Of a DNA stretch of 64,000 bases, positions 30,888 through 39,408 are shown in pieces; position 1 is the stretch's first letter, and the number at the start of each line of letters is the position of its first letter. The translations under genes and the position numbers were made by a program. Below the pieces are notes generated by a model. That model did not search any database and was not told the DNA's origin. It saw only the letters and a list, made by a program, of their open reading frames with translations. This stretch comes from Citrobacter amalonaticus Y19 (lineage in GTDB: Bacteria; Pseudomonadota; Gammaproteobacteria; Enterobacterales; Enterobacteriaceae). The stretch covers positions 4,588,001 through 4,652,000 of the forward strand of contig NZ_CP011132.1 of NCBI RefSeq assembly GCF_000981805.1. Reading direction: 5' to 3'.

Positions 30888-32656
30888 TAGTTCCACTCCA
30901 TGATGCTGGATGACTGCTCACCGGTCGCGGCGGTCAGCGGCTCATTGATTAATACGTGCATGGTTGCCCACGCGAGATCGGCGTGACTGGCTTCCTCGGT
31001 GCGGCTGGCCTCATAGGTCGAGCTGCGCCCGCTGCTGGTCATGGTTTTGCGGATAGACATAAACGACTGCGTGATATCGGTCGCGCTGACGTCGTACTCG
31101 AGGCAACCGCGGCGAATGGTGTCTTTGGCTTTGAGCACCATCGCGGTTTTCATTTCCGGCGTGTAACGGATTTCACGCGCGGCCGGGTAGAACGAGCGCA
31201 CGAGCTGGAAAACGCCCTGACCGAGCCCGGTCGCATCGATGCCGATATATTCCACGGTGTATTTCTGCGTGAGCTCGCGAATGGATTCGGCCTGTTGGGC
31301 AAAGTCCATCCCTTTCCACTGGTGGCGCTCGAGGATGCGGAATTTGCCCCCGGCAACGACCGGCGGCGCGATGACGACGCACCCGGCACTGTCGCCACGT
31401 AATGACGGGTCGTAACCAATCCACACCGGGCGGTGACCGAATGGCCGGTCGGCAAATGGCGCGTAGTCCTCCCATTTCTCGAGGCTGTCGACCATGCAGC
31501 GCTGTAGCTCTTCGAACGGGAATACCGACGCTTTATCGTCGACGAACTCGCACATAAACAGGTTGCGGAACTCATCGACACTGTTCTCGCGCTTCAGCGT
31601 ATCGATGTTGAACAGGGTGCACCCTTTGGCGAGTGCGTCCTCGATGGTGACAATCTGTCGCCACTGGCCGTCAGGACAGGCGACGCCCTTCGCGAGTGCG
31701 GCGTGACTGATATCGATATCGACGCGCTCGCTCTTGTCTGAGCGCCCCTTGTTGAACTGCTCACCCGACCAGAACGGGTAAGCGCCGTGCGCCAGCGATG
31801 AGGGGGTCGAAAAATAGGTCGTGCGTAAATGCTCCTGTGACGACATGCCCCCGGCGACACGCTTCAGTTTCTGGAAGTTGGGGATCCAGAAAATTTCGTC
31901 GACATACAGGTCGCCGTTGTGACTCTGTGCCGTGTTGGCATTGGTACCGAGAAACATCAGCTCCGCGCCATTGTTGCCGAGCACAATCGGGTCGCCGGTG
32001 AGTTCAACGCCAGCCTGTCGGGCAAAGGCGATGATGTATTTTCGGAACACGTAGGCCTGTGTCTTACTGGCCGATAAAAATATCTGGTTGTGGCCGGTCT
32101 TCAGCGCCTGTAACAGCGCCTCACGCGCAAAATAGAACGTCGCGCCAATCTGTCGCGATTTCAGGATGTGCCTGATGCGGTGCGCCAGCCCCGCGCGCCA
32201 CCACTCAAGCTGATAGTCGAAAGACTGCTCGAGGAAAATCTCTTCGAGTTTCTCGATAGCCTCTTCGCTGAAAAAATTCTTTTTCGGCTTCTTCTTTTCC
32301 CCTTTGTTGCGGTTGGCCACGTTCGGGTTTAAATCCGCTTCGTTGCCGGTCTGGCCGTAGCGGTTTACCCGCGCGAGGCGCTCCATCTGGCGCGCCAGAA
32401 AATCCGCGACCTTAAAGTCGTGAGCCGTCAGGTCAGGCTTGGCATAGAGCTGAATCAGCCGCGCCTCGAGCGTGAATTCAACCCGGTTTAACGGGGCGGT
32501 TTCTTCCCATTTATCGCGCTGTTTCCAGCTCTGCACCGTGGGGCGCTTGACCTGTAACTGTTCCGCTATTTGTGGCACGGAATAGCCCTGCCAGAACAAA
32601 AGCGCGGCCTGTCGTCGCGGGTCGCTGAGTAATGATGTGTCGGTTGTAGTGGTCAT
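30887..32656 (-). CDS. P: Terminase large (ATPase) subunit P
   Basis: A 589-residue DNA-packaging motor (P2 P is 590). An N-terminal HTH (YSVPQIAEQLQVKRPTVQSWKQRDKW, about 25-50) precedes the ATPase and the C-terminal nuclease-like domain (IGYDPSLRGDSAGCVVIAP and YIGIDATGLG). It works with small subunit M to recognise and cut cos. P and Q are transcribed leftward, divergent from O. Confidence 0.96.
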   Translation of the reverse strand: MTTTTDTSLLSDPRRQAALLFWQGYSVPQIAEQLQVKRPTVQSWKQRDKWEETAPLNRVEFTLEARLIQLYAKPDLTAHDFKVADFLARQMERLARVNRYGQTGNEADLNPNVANRNKGEKKKPKKNFFSEEAIEKLEEIFLEQSFDYQLEWWRAGLAHRIRHILKSRQIGATFYFAREALLQALKTGHNQIFLSASKTQAYVFRKYIIAFARQAGVELTGDPIVLGNNGAELMFLGTNANTAQSHNGDLYVDEIFWIPNFQKLKRVAGGMSSQEHLRTTYFSTPSSLAHGAYPFWSGEQFNKGRSDKSERVDIDISHAALAKGVACPDGQWRQIVTIEDALAKGCTLFNIDTLKRENSVDEFRNLFMCEFVDDKASVFPFEELQRCMVDSLEKWEDYAPFADRPFGHRPVWIGYDPSLRGDSAGCVVIAPPVVAGGKFRILERHQWKGMDFAQQAESIRELTQKYTVEYIGIDATGLGQGVFQLVRSFYPAAREIRYTPEMKTAMVLKAKDTIRRGCLEYDVSATDITQSFMSIRKTMTSSGRSSTYEASRTEEASHADLAWATMHVLINEPLTAATGEQSSSIMEWN

Positions 32657-32723
32657 AAAACCTCACTGTGATGAGTACACGGCAAGGCTAAAGATTCAGG
32701 GGGGATGAATCGCTAACCCCCTG

Positions 32724-32743
32724 TTGTGTCAGGGGTTGCACTT
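32724..32743 (+). promoter_or_regulatory. Probable Ogr-activated late promoter site upstream of O
   Basis: TTGTGTCAGGGGTTGCACTT fits TTGT-N12-ACxx, close to the P2 Ogr/Delta site TTGT-N12-ACAA. Centred about 55 bp upstream of a start near 32788, it would serve O-N-M-L. The P-side promoter must lie in the same 164-bp divergent gap. Confidence 0.45.
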
Positions 32744-32820
32744 CTGTAACCGGTGGCTGGCGAGGGAGGGAGTCGGGAAACTACATCCGACCCGATAACC
32801 CAACTCAGGACACCTGACTC

Positions 32821-33684
32821 ATGGCTAAAAAAGTTTCGAAATGGTTTCGCATCGGCGTCGAGGGTGACACCTGCGACGGTCGCGTCATCAGTGCGACCGA
32901 TATTCAGGAAATGGCCGACGGCTTTGACCCGCGCGTCTATGGCTGTCGCATTAACCTCGAACATATCCGCAGCGTTATTCCCGACAGCCCGTTTTGCCGC
33001 TATGGCGACGTCACGGAAGTGAAAGCGGAAGTGATCGACGACGATTCGGCACTTAACGGCAAGCTGGCGCTGTTCGGCAAAATTGCCCCGCTCGACAACC
33101 TGCTCGCGATGCTGGCGAAAGGCCAGAAAGTTTACACCTCGATGGAAATTCGTCCGAACTTTGCCAACACCGGCAAATGTCACCTCATCGGGCTGGCGGT
33201 AACCGATGACCCGGCGAGTCTCGGTACCGAATACCTGCAATTCTGTTCCCGCGCACAACAAAACCCACTGGCCGGGAAGAAAGACCAGCCGGGCGACCTG
33301 TTCTCAGTGGCAACCCTTGCCGAGCTGGAATTCGAAGACCTGCCCGACACCCTGCTGACCAAACTCAGCGACACCGTGAAAGGCATCTTCAGCCGTAAAC
33401 AGACTGACGACGATGCGCGTTTCGGTGATGTACATGAAGCTGTGACCGCCATCGCCGAGCGGGTGCAGACCGGCGGCGAAAGCGCCGGGGTGCGTTTCAG
33501 TGCCATTGAAGCCGAACTCGCCGACGTCAAAAAAGCGCTGGCCGAGCAGGCCGACGCCACCTCGCAGCAATTCAGCACCCTGACCACCACGCTGGAAAAC
33601 ACCGAAAGCAAATCACAGGCGCGCCGCAAGTTAAGCACCGGTGGCGACGGTGATTCGTCTGGCTCCACGCTGACCGACTGCTAA
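32821..33684 (+). CDS. O: Capsid scaffolding protein/protease O
   Basis: A 287-residue protein (P2 O is 284) combining an N-terminal serine protease that trims capsid proteins with a C-terminal helical scaffold (AIEAELADVKKALAEQADATSQQF). The start MAKKVSKWFRIGVEGDTCDGR is conserved. It stands immediately upstream of major capsid gene N. Confidence 0.95.
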   Translation: MAKKVSKWFRIGVEGDTCDGRVISATDIQEMADGFDPRVYGCRINLEHIRSVIPDSPFCRYGDVTEVKAEVIDDDSALNGKLALFGKIAPLDNLLAMLAKGQKVYTSMEIRPNFANTGKCHLIGLAVTDDPASLGTEYLQFCSRAQQNPLAGKKDQPGDLFSVATLAELEFEDLPDTLLTKLSDTVKGIFSRKQTDDDARFGDVHEAVTAIAERVQTGGESAGVRFSAIEAELADVKKALAEQADATSQQFSTLTTTLENTESKSQARRKLSTGGDGDSSGSTLTDC

Positions 33685-33715
33685 CCCCTGATAACTCCGA
33701 AGGAATACAAAACCC

Positions 33716-34876
33716 ATGCGTAAAGAGACCCGTTTTAAATTCAATCAGTACCTGAGCCGTATCGCCGAGCTGAACGGCATCGCGGCCAGCGACCTCGACA
33801 AAAAGTTTGCCGTCGAGCCGTCGGTGACGCAGACCCTGTTTGACAAAATCCAGCAGTCGTCCAGCTTCCTGAAACTCATCAACATGGTGACGGTTGGCGA
33901 GCTGACCGAAGAGAAAGTCGGCATTGATGTGACCGGCTCCATTGCCAGCACCGCTGACACCGACGGTGGCGTCGAGCGTAAGACCGCTGATTTTGGCAAG
34001 CTCGATTCGTACCGCTATTTCTGCCACCCGGTGAACTTCGACTATCACCTGAAGTACGGCAAGCTCGACCTGTGGGCGCGTTTTCAGGATTTCCAGATTC
34101 GGATCCGTAACGCCATCATCAAGCGTCAGGCGCTGGATTACATCACCATCGGCTTTAACGGCGTGAGCCGGGCGGCGACGTCTGACAGTAGCAAAAACCC
34201 GTTACTTCAGGATGTGGCTGTCGGCTGGTTGCAGAAATACCGCAACGACGCGCCTGAGCGTGTGATGTCCAGCGTCACCGACGCTGACGGTACCGTGATT
34301 TCGAACACCATCAAAGTGGGTAAAGGGGGGCATTACGCCAACCTCGACGCGCTGGTCATGGATGCTTTCGAGTCACTGGTCGCGGAAATTCACCGCGAAA
34401 ACCCGGAAATGGTTGTCATCTGTGGTCGCCGTATCCTGACCGACAAATACTTCCCGATGATTAACAAGTTCCAGGCAAACAGCGAACAGCTCGCCGGTGA
34501 GCTGATTATCAGCCAGAAAACCATCGGCCAGCTTCAGGCGGTGCGCGCGCCATTCTTCCCGGCAAACAGCGTTTTCATCACCACGCTGGATAACATTTCG
34601 ATTTATCTGTACGAGGACGGTCACCGCCGCCACATCGTCGAAAATCCGAAACTCGACCAGGTGGAAAACTACGAACAGGTCAAAGTCGATTTCGTTATCG
34701 AGGACTACGAGGCCGGTTGCCTGATTGAAAATATCGAGATCCTCGAACCGGAAGAACCCGCCACCTCGGAACCAGTGAGCGCGGAAGTCTTCGCGGCGGC
34801 AATGGTCAAAGCGATGCAGTCTCTGACAGGCGACGCACCGGCTGAAACCAGCGCCACTGACGGCAAGGAGGCATAA
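33716..34876 (+). CDS. N: Major capsid protein precursor N
   Basis: A 386-residue HK97-fold capsid precursor. The N-terminal segment (MRKETRFKFNQYLSRIAELNGI) is removed by O during maturation. It is longer than P2 N (357) mainly through a C-terminal tail rich in Glu, Pro, Ala and Thr after residue 350. That tail is a composition change worth noting but common in relatives. Confidence 0.95.
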   Translation: MRKETRFKFNQYLSRIAELNGIAASDLDKKFAVEPSVTQTLFDKIQQSSSFLKLINMVTVGELTEEKVGIDVTGSIASTADTDGGVERKTADFGKLDSYRYFCHPVNFDYHLKYGKLDLWARFQDFQIRIRNAIIKRQALDYITIGFNGVSRAATSDSSKNPLLQDVAVGWLQKYRNDAPERVMSSVTDADGTVISNTIKVGKGGHYANLDALVMDAFESLVAEIHRENPEMVVICGRRILTDKYFPMINKFQANSEQLAGELIISQKTIGQLQAVRAPFFPANSVFITTLDNISIYLYEDGHRRHIVENPKLDQVENYEQVKVDFVIEDYEAGCLIENIEILEPEEPATSEPVSAEVFAAAMVKAMQSLTGDAPAETSATDGKEA

Positions 34877-34879
34877 CCG

Positions 34880-35638
34880 ATGGCAACCCCCGCACAGCGT
34901 CATGCGATGCGGGTCTCGGCTATCAGGGCATCGCAGCGGGATAACGCCCCGCTGCGTCATGCCTCACCTTACGAGCAAATGCTCGTCAAGCTGGCCGCAG
35001 ACCGCCGGACGCTATCAGCAATTCGTTCTAAAGAACGCAAAGCGGATAAAAAACGCGAATTACTCCCGCTGTACCTGCCGTGGGTCGCTGGCGTACTGGA
35101 AAGTGGCACCGGCGCACAGGATGACATTCTGATGACGGTGATGCTCTGGCGTCTGGATGCGGGGGATATCACCGGCGCGATTGAGATTGCGCGCTATGCG
35201 CTGCGTTTCGGCCTGTCGATGCCGGAAAACCATTCCCGCCCCGCGCCTTACATGCTGGCCGAAGAGGTCGCGCTCGCGGCTCTCCGCGCCCGTATCGCCG
35301 GTGAGCCGGTCGACGCTGCGCAACTGCTCGAGGTCATCGGGCTGACCGATACCGCCGATATGCCTGACGAAGTACGCGCCCGACTGCATAAGGTCACCGG
35401 TCTGACCCTGCGTGATGCCGGTCAGCCTGAGAATGCGCTTTCTCACCTGCAACGCGCCTTACAACTCGACACCAACGCCGGGGTAAGAAAAGACATTGAG
35501 ACCCTCACTCGTGAGCTGAACCCGAAACCGGTCGCCGTCAAAAAAACAGCGCTGAAAGCCGCGAAAAAGGCACCCGCGAAAAAACAAGATTCACCGGTGA
35601 AACGAGGGCGTGGACGCCCGAAGAAAGTCGCCGGTTAA
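34880..35638 (+). CDS. M: Terminase small subunit M (cos endonuclease)
   Basis: A 252-residue protein similar to P2 M (247). Residues 1-50 contain the conserved MLVKLAADRRTLSAIRSKERKADKKRELLPLYLPWV. The C-terminus is a highly basic linker (KKAPAKKQDSPVKRGRGRPKK), likely contacting DNA. It starts 3 bases after N ends. Confidence 0.94.
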   Translation: MATPAQRHAMRVSAIRASQRDNAPLRHASPYEQMLVKLAADRRTLSAIRSKERKADKKRELLPLYLPWVAGVLESGTGAQDDILMTVMLWRLDAGDITGAIEIARYALRFGLSMPENHSRPAPYMLAEEVALAALRARIAGEPVDAAQLLEVIGLTDTADMPDEVRARLHKVTGLTLRDAGQPENALSHLQRALQLDTNAGVRKDIETLTRELNPKPVAVKKTALKAAKKAPAKKQDSPVKRGRGRPKKVAG

Positions 35639-35735
35639 CAGAACGCGCCCCGCGCCGGGCGGCACGCTGGTCAATGTCGGTGATTCACCGTAACTGCGAC
35701 CGGCGTCCACCGCCCACCTATTTACTGAGGTACTC

Positions 35736-36236
35736 ATGACCATGATTGTGATGAATAACCCGGCGCAACAGCGCGACCCGATGGTCATCCCGCCGGTGCC
35801 GGTCGACGAGCCGGTGATTAAAAACACGGCCTTTTTCCCGGATGTTGATCCGAAGCGCATGCGCGAAGAAATGCGCCTCGAGCAGACCGTGACGCCGGTG
35901 CGTCTGCGCCGGGCGATTAAAACCGCGATGGCCGAGACCAACGCCGAGTTAACCGACTGGCGCGACCTTCAGCTCGCCGCCGGTTATCAGCGCCTCGAGG
36001 ATGTGCCGACGGATGAGCTCGACGGCGAAAGTGTGCGGGTTTTTCACTACTTCAACGCTGTTTGCTCGATGACGACCGCGACGCTGTACGAGCGTTACCG
36101 GGGCGTTGATGCGAGCGCCAAAGGTGACAAAAAGGCCGACAGCATCGATGACACCATCGATGAAATGTGGCGTGACATGCGCTGGTCGGTTGCCCGTATC
36201 CAGGACAAAGCGCGTTGCATCGTGGGGCAAATCTGA
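35736..36236 (+). CDS. L: Head completion/stabilisation protein L
   Basis: A 166-residue protein (P2 L is 169) that completes DNA-filled heads. The conserved C-terminal half includes DWRDLQLAAGYQRLEDVPTDELDGE and DEMWRDMRWSVARIQDKARCIVGQI. An alternative start lies four codons in. The stop overlaps the X start by one base. Confidence 0.94.
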   Translation: MTMIVMNNPAQQRDPMVIPPVPVDEPVIKNTAFFPDVDPKRMREEMRLEQTVTPVRLRRAIKTAMAETNAELTDWRDLQLAAGYQRLEDVPTDELDGESVRVFHYFNAVCSMTTATLYERYRGVDASAKGDKKADSIDDTIDEMWRDMRWSVARIQDKARCIVGQI

Positions 36237-36439
36237 TGAACGTCATCGCGCATCAGGGCGACACGCTCGACACGTTATGTCAGCGGCATTACGGGCGCAC
36301 TGAAGGTGTGGTCGAGGCGGTATTGCTGGCTAATCCGGGGCTCGCCGAGCTGGGTGTCGTCCTGCCACATGGCACGGCGGTCAGTCTGCCTGAAGTCGAC
36401 GCCGCACCGGTATCGGAGACCGTGAATTTATGGGACTGA
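36236..36439 (+). CDS. X: Tail protein X
   Basis: A 67-residue LysM-like tail protein (MNVIAHQGDTLDTLCQRHYG), the same size as P2 X. It overlaps L (ATGA) and the holin gene. A seven-codon upstream extension was rejected because the internal ATG matches the family start. Confidence 0.93.
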   Translation: MNVIAHQGDTLDTLCQRHYGRTEGVVEAVLLANPGLAELGVVLPHGTAVSLPEVDAAPVSETVNLWD

Positions 36440-36651
36440 CTGTGGATAAAATCACAACCTTTCTGACCTACTGGCTGTCAGTGGTGCTGGCGTATTTCGG
36501 TACGCAGACACCGGAACGGCTCGCGCTTTATGTCGGGGGAAGCTGCGCCATTTTTACTGCGCTGGTTAACTTCTGGTACCAGCGAAAGAAATACCGCTAT
36601 CTCGTCTCGATGGGGATTGATAAGGGGGTTATTCGTGGGCTCATTCGTTAA
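36430..36651 (+). CDS. Phage holin (small two-helix type, HP1-like)
   Basis: A 73-residue membrane protein with two hydrophobic segments (about 9-24 and 32-49) and a basic C-terminus (YQRKKYRYLV...). It sits in the place of P2 Y but is not similar to the 93-residue P2 holin. It looks like the HP1-type holin family (Phage_holin_2_3). It forms the inner-membrane lesion that starts lysis. It overlaps X by 10 and the endolysin by 17 bases. Confidence 0.85.
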   Translation: MGLTVDKITTFLTYWLSVVLAYFGTQTPERLALYVGGSCAIFTALVNFWYQRKKYRYLVSMGIDKGVIRGLIR

Positions 36652-37144
36652 ACGTTGCAGTGTGGCCGTCGTGCTGGCGCTGGCGGCACTGGTGCCTGAT
36701 TTTCGTTTGCTTCACACCTCGCCGGAGGGGCTCGCGCTGATTGCCGACCTCGAGGGGTGCCGGTTGCGCCCTTATCAGTGCAGCGCGGGCGTGTGGACGT
36801 CAGGCATCGGCCACACTGCCGGGGTGGTACCGAAACGGGATATCACCGAGAAGGAAGCCGCCGCGAATCTGGTCGCTGATGTGCTGAACGTCGAGAAACG
36901 ACTCGCGGTCTGTGTGCCTGTTGAAATGCCACCCGCCGTCTATGACGCGCTGGTCAGCTTCGCTTTTAACGTCGGTACCGGCGCGGCCTGTCGCTCAACG
37001 CTGGTGTATCACCTGAAACACCGGCAATGGTGGCAAGCCTGTGACCAGCTCACCCGCTGGGTGTTTGTGAATGGTGAGCGTAATACCGGGCTCGAAAATC
37101 GCCGCTTTCGCGAGCGCGCCTACTGCCTGAAGGGGGCGAAATGA
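36635..37144 (+). CDS. SAR endolysin (P1 Lyz/R21-like muramidase), position of P2 K
   Basis: A 169-residue glycoside hydrolase 24 lysozyme. A GTG start at 36635 follows AAGGGGGT. The N-terminus holds a weakly hydrophobic signal-arrest-release segment (about residues 8-27) with Cys8. The catalytic triad is Glu40-Cys49-Thr55 (LEGCRLRPYQCSAGVWTSGIGHT), Cys replacing the T4-type aspartate as in P1 Lyz. Cys8 could mask the active-site cysteine until membrane release, as known for P1 Lyz (inference). Confidence 0.88.
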   Translation: MGSFVKRCSVAVVLALAALVPDFRLLHTSPEGLALIADLEGCRLRPYQCSAGVWTSGIGHTAGVVPKRDITEKEAAANLVADVLNVEKRLAVCVPVEMPPAVYDALVSFAFNVGTGAACRSTLVYHLKHRQWWQACDQLTRWVFVNGERNTGLENRRFRERAYCLKGAK

Positions 37145-37554
37145 AAACGATAGTCGTGTTGTTAGTGCTGGCGGTGGCCGGGCTGCTCTGGATGCGCCAC
37201 GAAAACACCACGCTGACCCGCTCCTTTGAGCGGGCGAACAAGGTCGCAGGTGAACAAAAAACGGTGATTACCATGCTGAAAAGCCAACTTAAAACGGCCT
37301 CCCGTATCCGTGGGGAAAATGAGACCGCTCAGGTCTTACTGCGCGGTGAGCTCATCGATGCCGGAGCGCGGGCGCAACGCCGGGAACAGACCATTACGAG
37401 GTTACTCAATGAAAATGAACAGCTTCGCCGCTGGTATAGCGCTGATTTACCTGATGCTGTGCGCCGGTTGCACCAGCGCGCCGCCTGTGCCGACGCCGGT
37501 GATTGTTTACAACGCATGCCCGAGGGTCAGTCTTTGCCCGATGCCGGGAAGTGA
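37141..37554 (+). CDS. lysB: Spanin inner-membrane subunit LysB (Rz-like)
   Basis: A 137-residue protein with a short N-terminal membrane anchor (TIVVLLVLAVAGLLW) and a long coiled coil, the Rz/i-spanin design. It starts 4 bases inside the endolysin stop. P2 lysA, normally between K and lysB, is absent. The outer-membrane partner is encoded in another frame within its 3' part. Confidence 0.85.
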   Translation: MKTIVVLLVLAVAGLLWMRHENTTLTRSFERANKVAGEQKTVITMLKSQLKTASRIRGENETAQVLLRGELIDAGARAQRREQTITRLLNENEQLRRWYSADLPDAVRRLHQRAACADAGDCLQRMPEGQSLPDAGK

Positions 37555-37699
37555 CCCGACCACCAATGGCGACCTGAGCGCGGATATACGCCAGCTCGAA
37601 AGCGCCCTCGAGCGCTGTGCGCTACAGGTCAGAACCGTGAAAAACTGTCAGGATAAAATCGATGTACAAGCCGAAGAGTCTGCGAAAAGCCTTAACTGA
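37409..37699 (+). CDS. lysC: Spanin outer-membrane lipoprotein LysC (Rz1-like)
   Basis: A 96-residue lipoprotein embedded in and extending beyond lysB in the +1 frame. The ATG at 37409 gives MKMNSFAAGIALIYLMLCAGC, with lipidation expected on the cysteine of LCAGC. The mature part begins TSAPPVPTPVIVY, proline-rich as in Rz1 proteins. It also overlaps R. Nested i-spanin/o-spanin genes are typical of P2. Confidence 0.82.
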   Translation: MKMNSFAAGIALIYLMLCAGCTSAPPVPTPVIVYNACPRVSLCPMPGSDPTTNGDLSADIRQLESALERCALQVRTVKNCQDKIDVQAEESAKSLN

Positions 37700-38129
37700 C
37701 GCCGTGCCGGTGCTGGCACGAAACCCCGATATGATGCGTGTCTTTATCGACAACGGGAATCTTGCCTCGACGCTGGCGACGTCGCTGTCGTTTGAGAACC
37801 GGTACACGCTGAATGTGGTGGTGACTGATTTCACGGATGATATCGAGCTGTTACTCGTCCCGATTCAGGCGTGGTTGCGCATCCATCAGGCTGACATTAT
37901 GACGACCGATGAAGGGCGTAAAAAGGGATTCACCTATTTTGCTGATATCAACGACAATGACAGCACCGATATCAGTATCAGCCTTATGCTGACCGAGCGC
38001 ACCCTCGTTAAAGAGCAGGGGGATAAGCTCCACGTCGAACAGGCAGAAGAGCCGCAGCCGCCGGAACCCGTTACCCGGCCAGTTGAGCTGTATGTTAACG
38101 GTGAGCTCGTGAGTCGATTGCATGAATGA
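37662..38129 (+). CDS. R: Tail completion protein R
   Basis: A 155-residue homologue of P2 R, same length, with conserved SLRKALTDAVPVLARNPDMMRVFIDNGNLAST and PVTRPVELYVNGELVSR at the end. It is needed to finish the tail and join it to the head. It overlaps lysC by 38 and S by 8 bases. Confidence 0.95.
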   Translation: MYKPKSLRKALTDAVPVLARNPDMMRVFIDNGNLASTLATSLSFENRYTLNVVVTDFTDDIELLLVPIQAWLRIHQADIMTTDEGRKKGFTYFADINDNDSTDISISLMLTERTLVKEQGDKLHVEQAEEPQPPEPVTRPVELYVNGELVSRLHE

Positions 38130-38577
38130 CTTTAAACCCTTTGACGATAAGCTCGCGGGGCTGATAGCGGCGCTGTCTCCTGCCGCCCGTCGCAGAATGG
38201 CCGCAGATATCGCGAAGACCCTGCGAGCCCGTCAACAGCGCCGGATTAAAACGCAGAAAGCACCGGACGGGACACCTTACGCCGCCCGAAAACGCCAGCC
38301 GGTAAAAGCCAAAAAAGGCCGGGTTAAGCGGGAAATGTTCGCCAAACTCCGCACCAGTCGTTTTATGAAAGCCTCAGCGGGGAATGACACGGCGGTCGTG
38401 GAATTTACCAGCAAGGTACAACGAATGGCGAATGTGCATCAGTACGGCCTCAAGGATAAGCCAGGGCGAAACAGTGCGCCGGTGCAGTACGATGCCCGAC
38501 CGCTCATCGGTTTTGATCAAGACTCTATTCAACTCATTGAGAATGCGATATTAATAAGATTATCCAGGAGTGGTTGA
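38122..38577 (+). CDS. S: Tail completion protein S
   Basis: A 151-residue tail-completion protein (P2 S is 150; phage_tail_S family). Markers are AARRRMAADIAKTLRARQQRRI and the C-terminal VHQYGLKDKPGRNSAPVQYDARPLIGFD. An AT-rich foreign gene begins right behind its stop. Confidence 0.94.
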   Translation: MNDFKPFDDKLAGLIAALSPAARRRMAADIAKTLRARQQRRIKTQKAPDGTPYAARKRQPVKAKKGRVKREMFAKLRTSRFMKASAGNDTAVVEFTSKVQRMANVHQYGLKDKPGRNSAPVQYDARPLIGFDQDSIQLIENAILIRLSRSG

Positions 38578-38590
38578 GAACGTTGATGTT

Positions 38591-39334
38591 ATGAATTTAA
38601 AATTTAGCATGCTGAGACAACGGATAAAAAAGTCTCAAAAAATCGTTATGGATAGGATTATCGCGGATCACAACGCCGAGATTTGTGTTCTCTGTGGGAG
38701 TGAAAATGAAATTACTCGGGAGCATATTATTCCTCAATGGGCTTTTGAGGCTGACCAAACAAAGTTTCTTATTAATACTAAAAACAATCAGTCTGCCAGT
38801 TATATAAAATCAACCATACCGGCTTGTAGGGGGTGTAACTCAGATTTACTTGGCGCTTTTGAAGACTATTTAAAACGATTATTCCGTGATAAAGATGGCT
38901 CAGAACTGAATTCATATGAAGTTGATTGCATCATATGGTGGTTACAGTACATGGGTTTCAAACTGCAACTGATGGACTTGCGCTCTCGATTCCTAAGGTA
39001 TAAGGGCGGGGATTATATACCTTTTATTGCGGATATCCCTGTTGCAATGTTTTGGGGCGATATTGATACGACTCCACACAAGGTTTTTCGCACGATAAGA
39101 CGAACAAGAAGAACTCTTATTAAAATGAATAAATACAATAAGAGAAATTCATTATTGGTATTTAATACAACAAACCCTAGCTTTCATTTTTTTCATAAAG
39201 TAGATGAGTTTATTTTTATTGAAATGCCTCAGGTAAAGAAAGCTTTCTTTCTTTTCTACAACAAAGAGTTTGAACAACATAAAACCGCGCATGCTGAGTG
39301 CATGGACGTAATCAAAAAAGTTTACAATAGTTAA
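38591..39334 (+). CDS. HNH endonuclease-like accessory protein
   Basis: A 247-residue protein with an HNH zinc-finger nuclease signature: Cys32-x2-Cys35, EHIIPQW at residues 44-50 and Cys79-x2-Cys82-Asn83. The rest (about 95-247) is an unrecognised domain rich in aromatic and basic residues. It is strikingly AT-rich compared with S and V on either side, so it is a later insertion (moron). A GTG at 38570, overlapping S, is an alternative start. It could be a free-standing homing nuclease or an antiphage effector; the long C-terminal domain favours the latter (inference). Confidence 0.72.
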   Translation: MNLKFSMLRQRIKKSQKIVMDRIIADHNAEICVLCGSENEITREHIIPQWAFEADQTKFLINTKNNQSASYIKSTIPACRGCNSDLLGAFEDYLKRLFRDKDGSELNSYEVDCIIWWLQYMGFKLQLMDLRSRFLRYKGGDYIPFIADIPVAMFWGDIDTTPHKVFRTIRRTRRTLIKMNKYNKRNSLLVFNTTNPSFHFFHKVDEFIFIEMPQVKKAFFLFYNKEFEQHKTAHAECMDVIKKVYNS

Positions 39335-39408
39335 TCCCGATGTTGTGCCACCGACAGTAAAACCCGCATCAATTGCCGTTCAGAGCACCGGGCGGCATCC
39401 TTTCTTGC

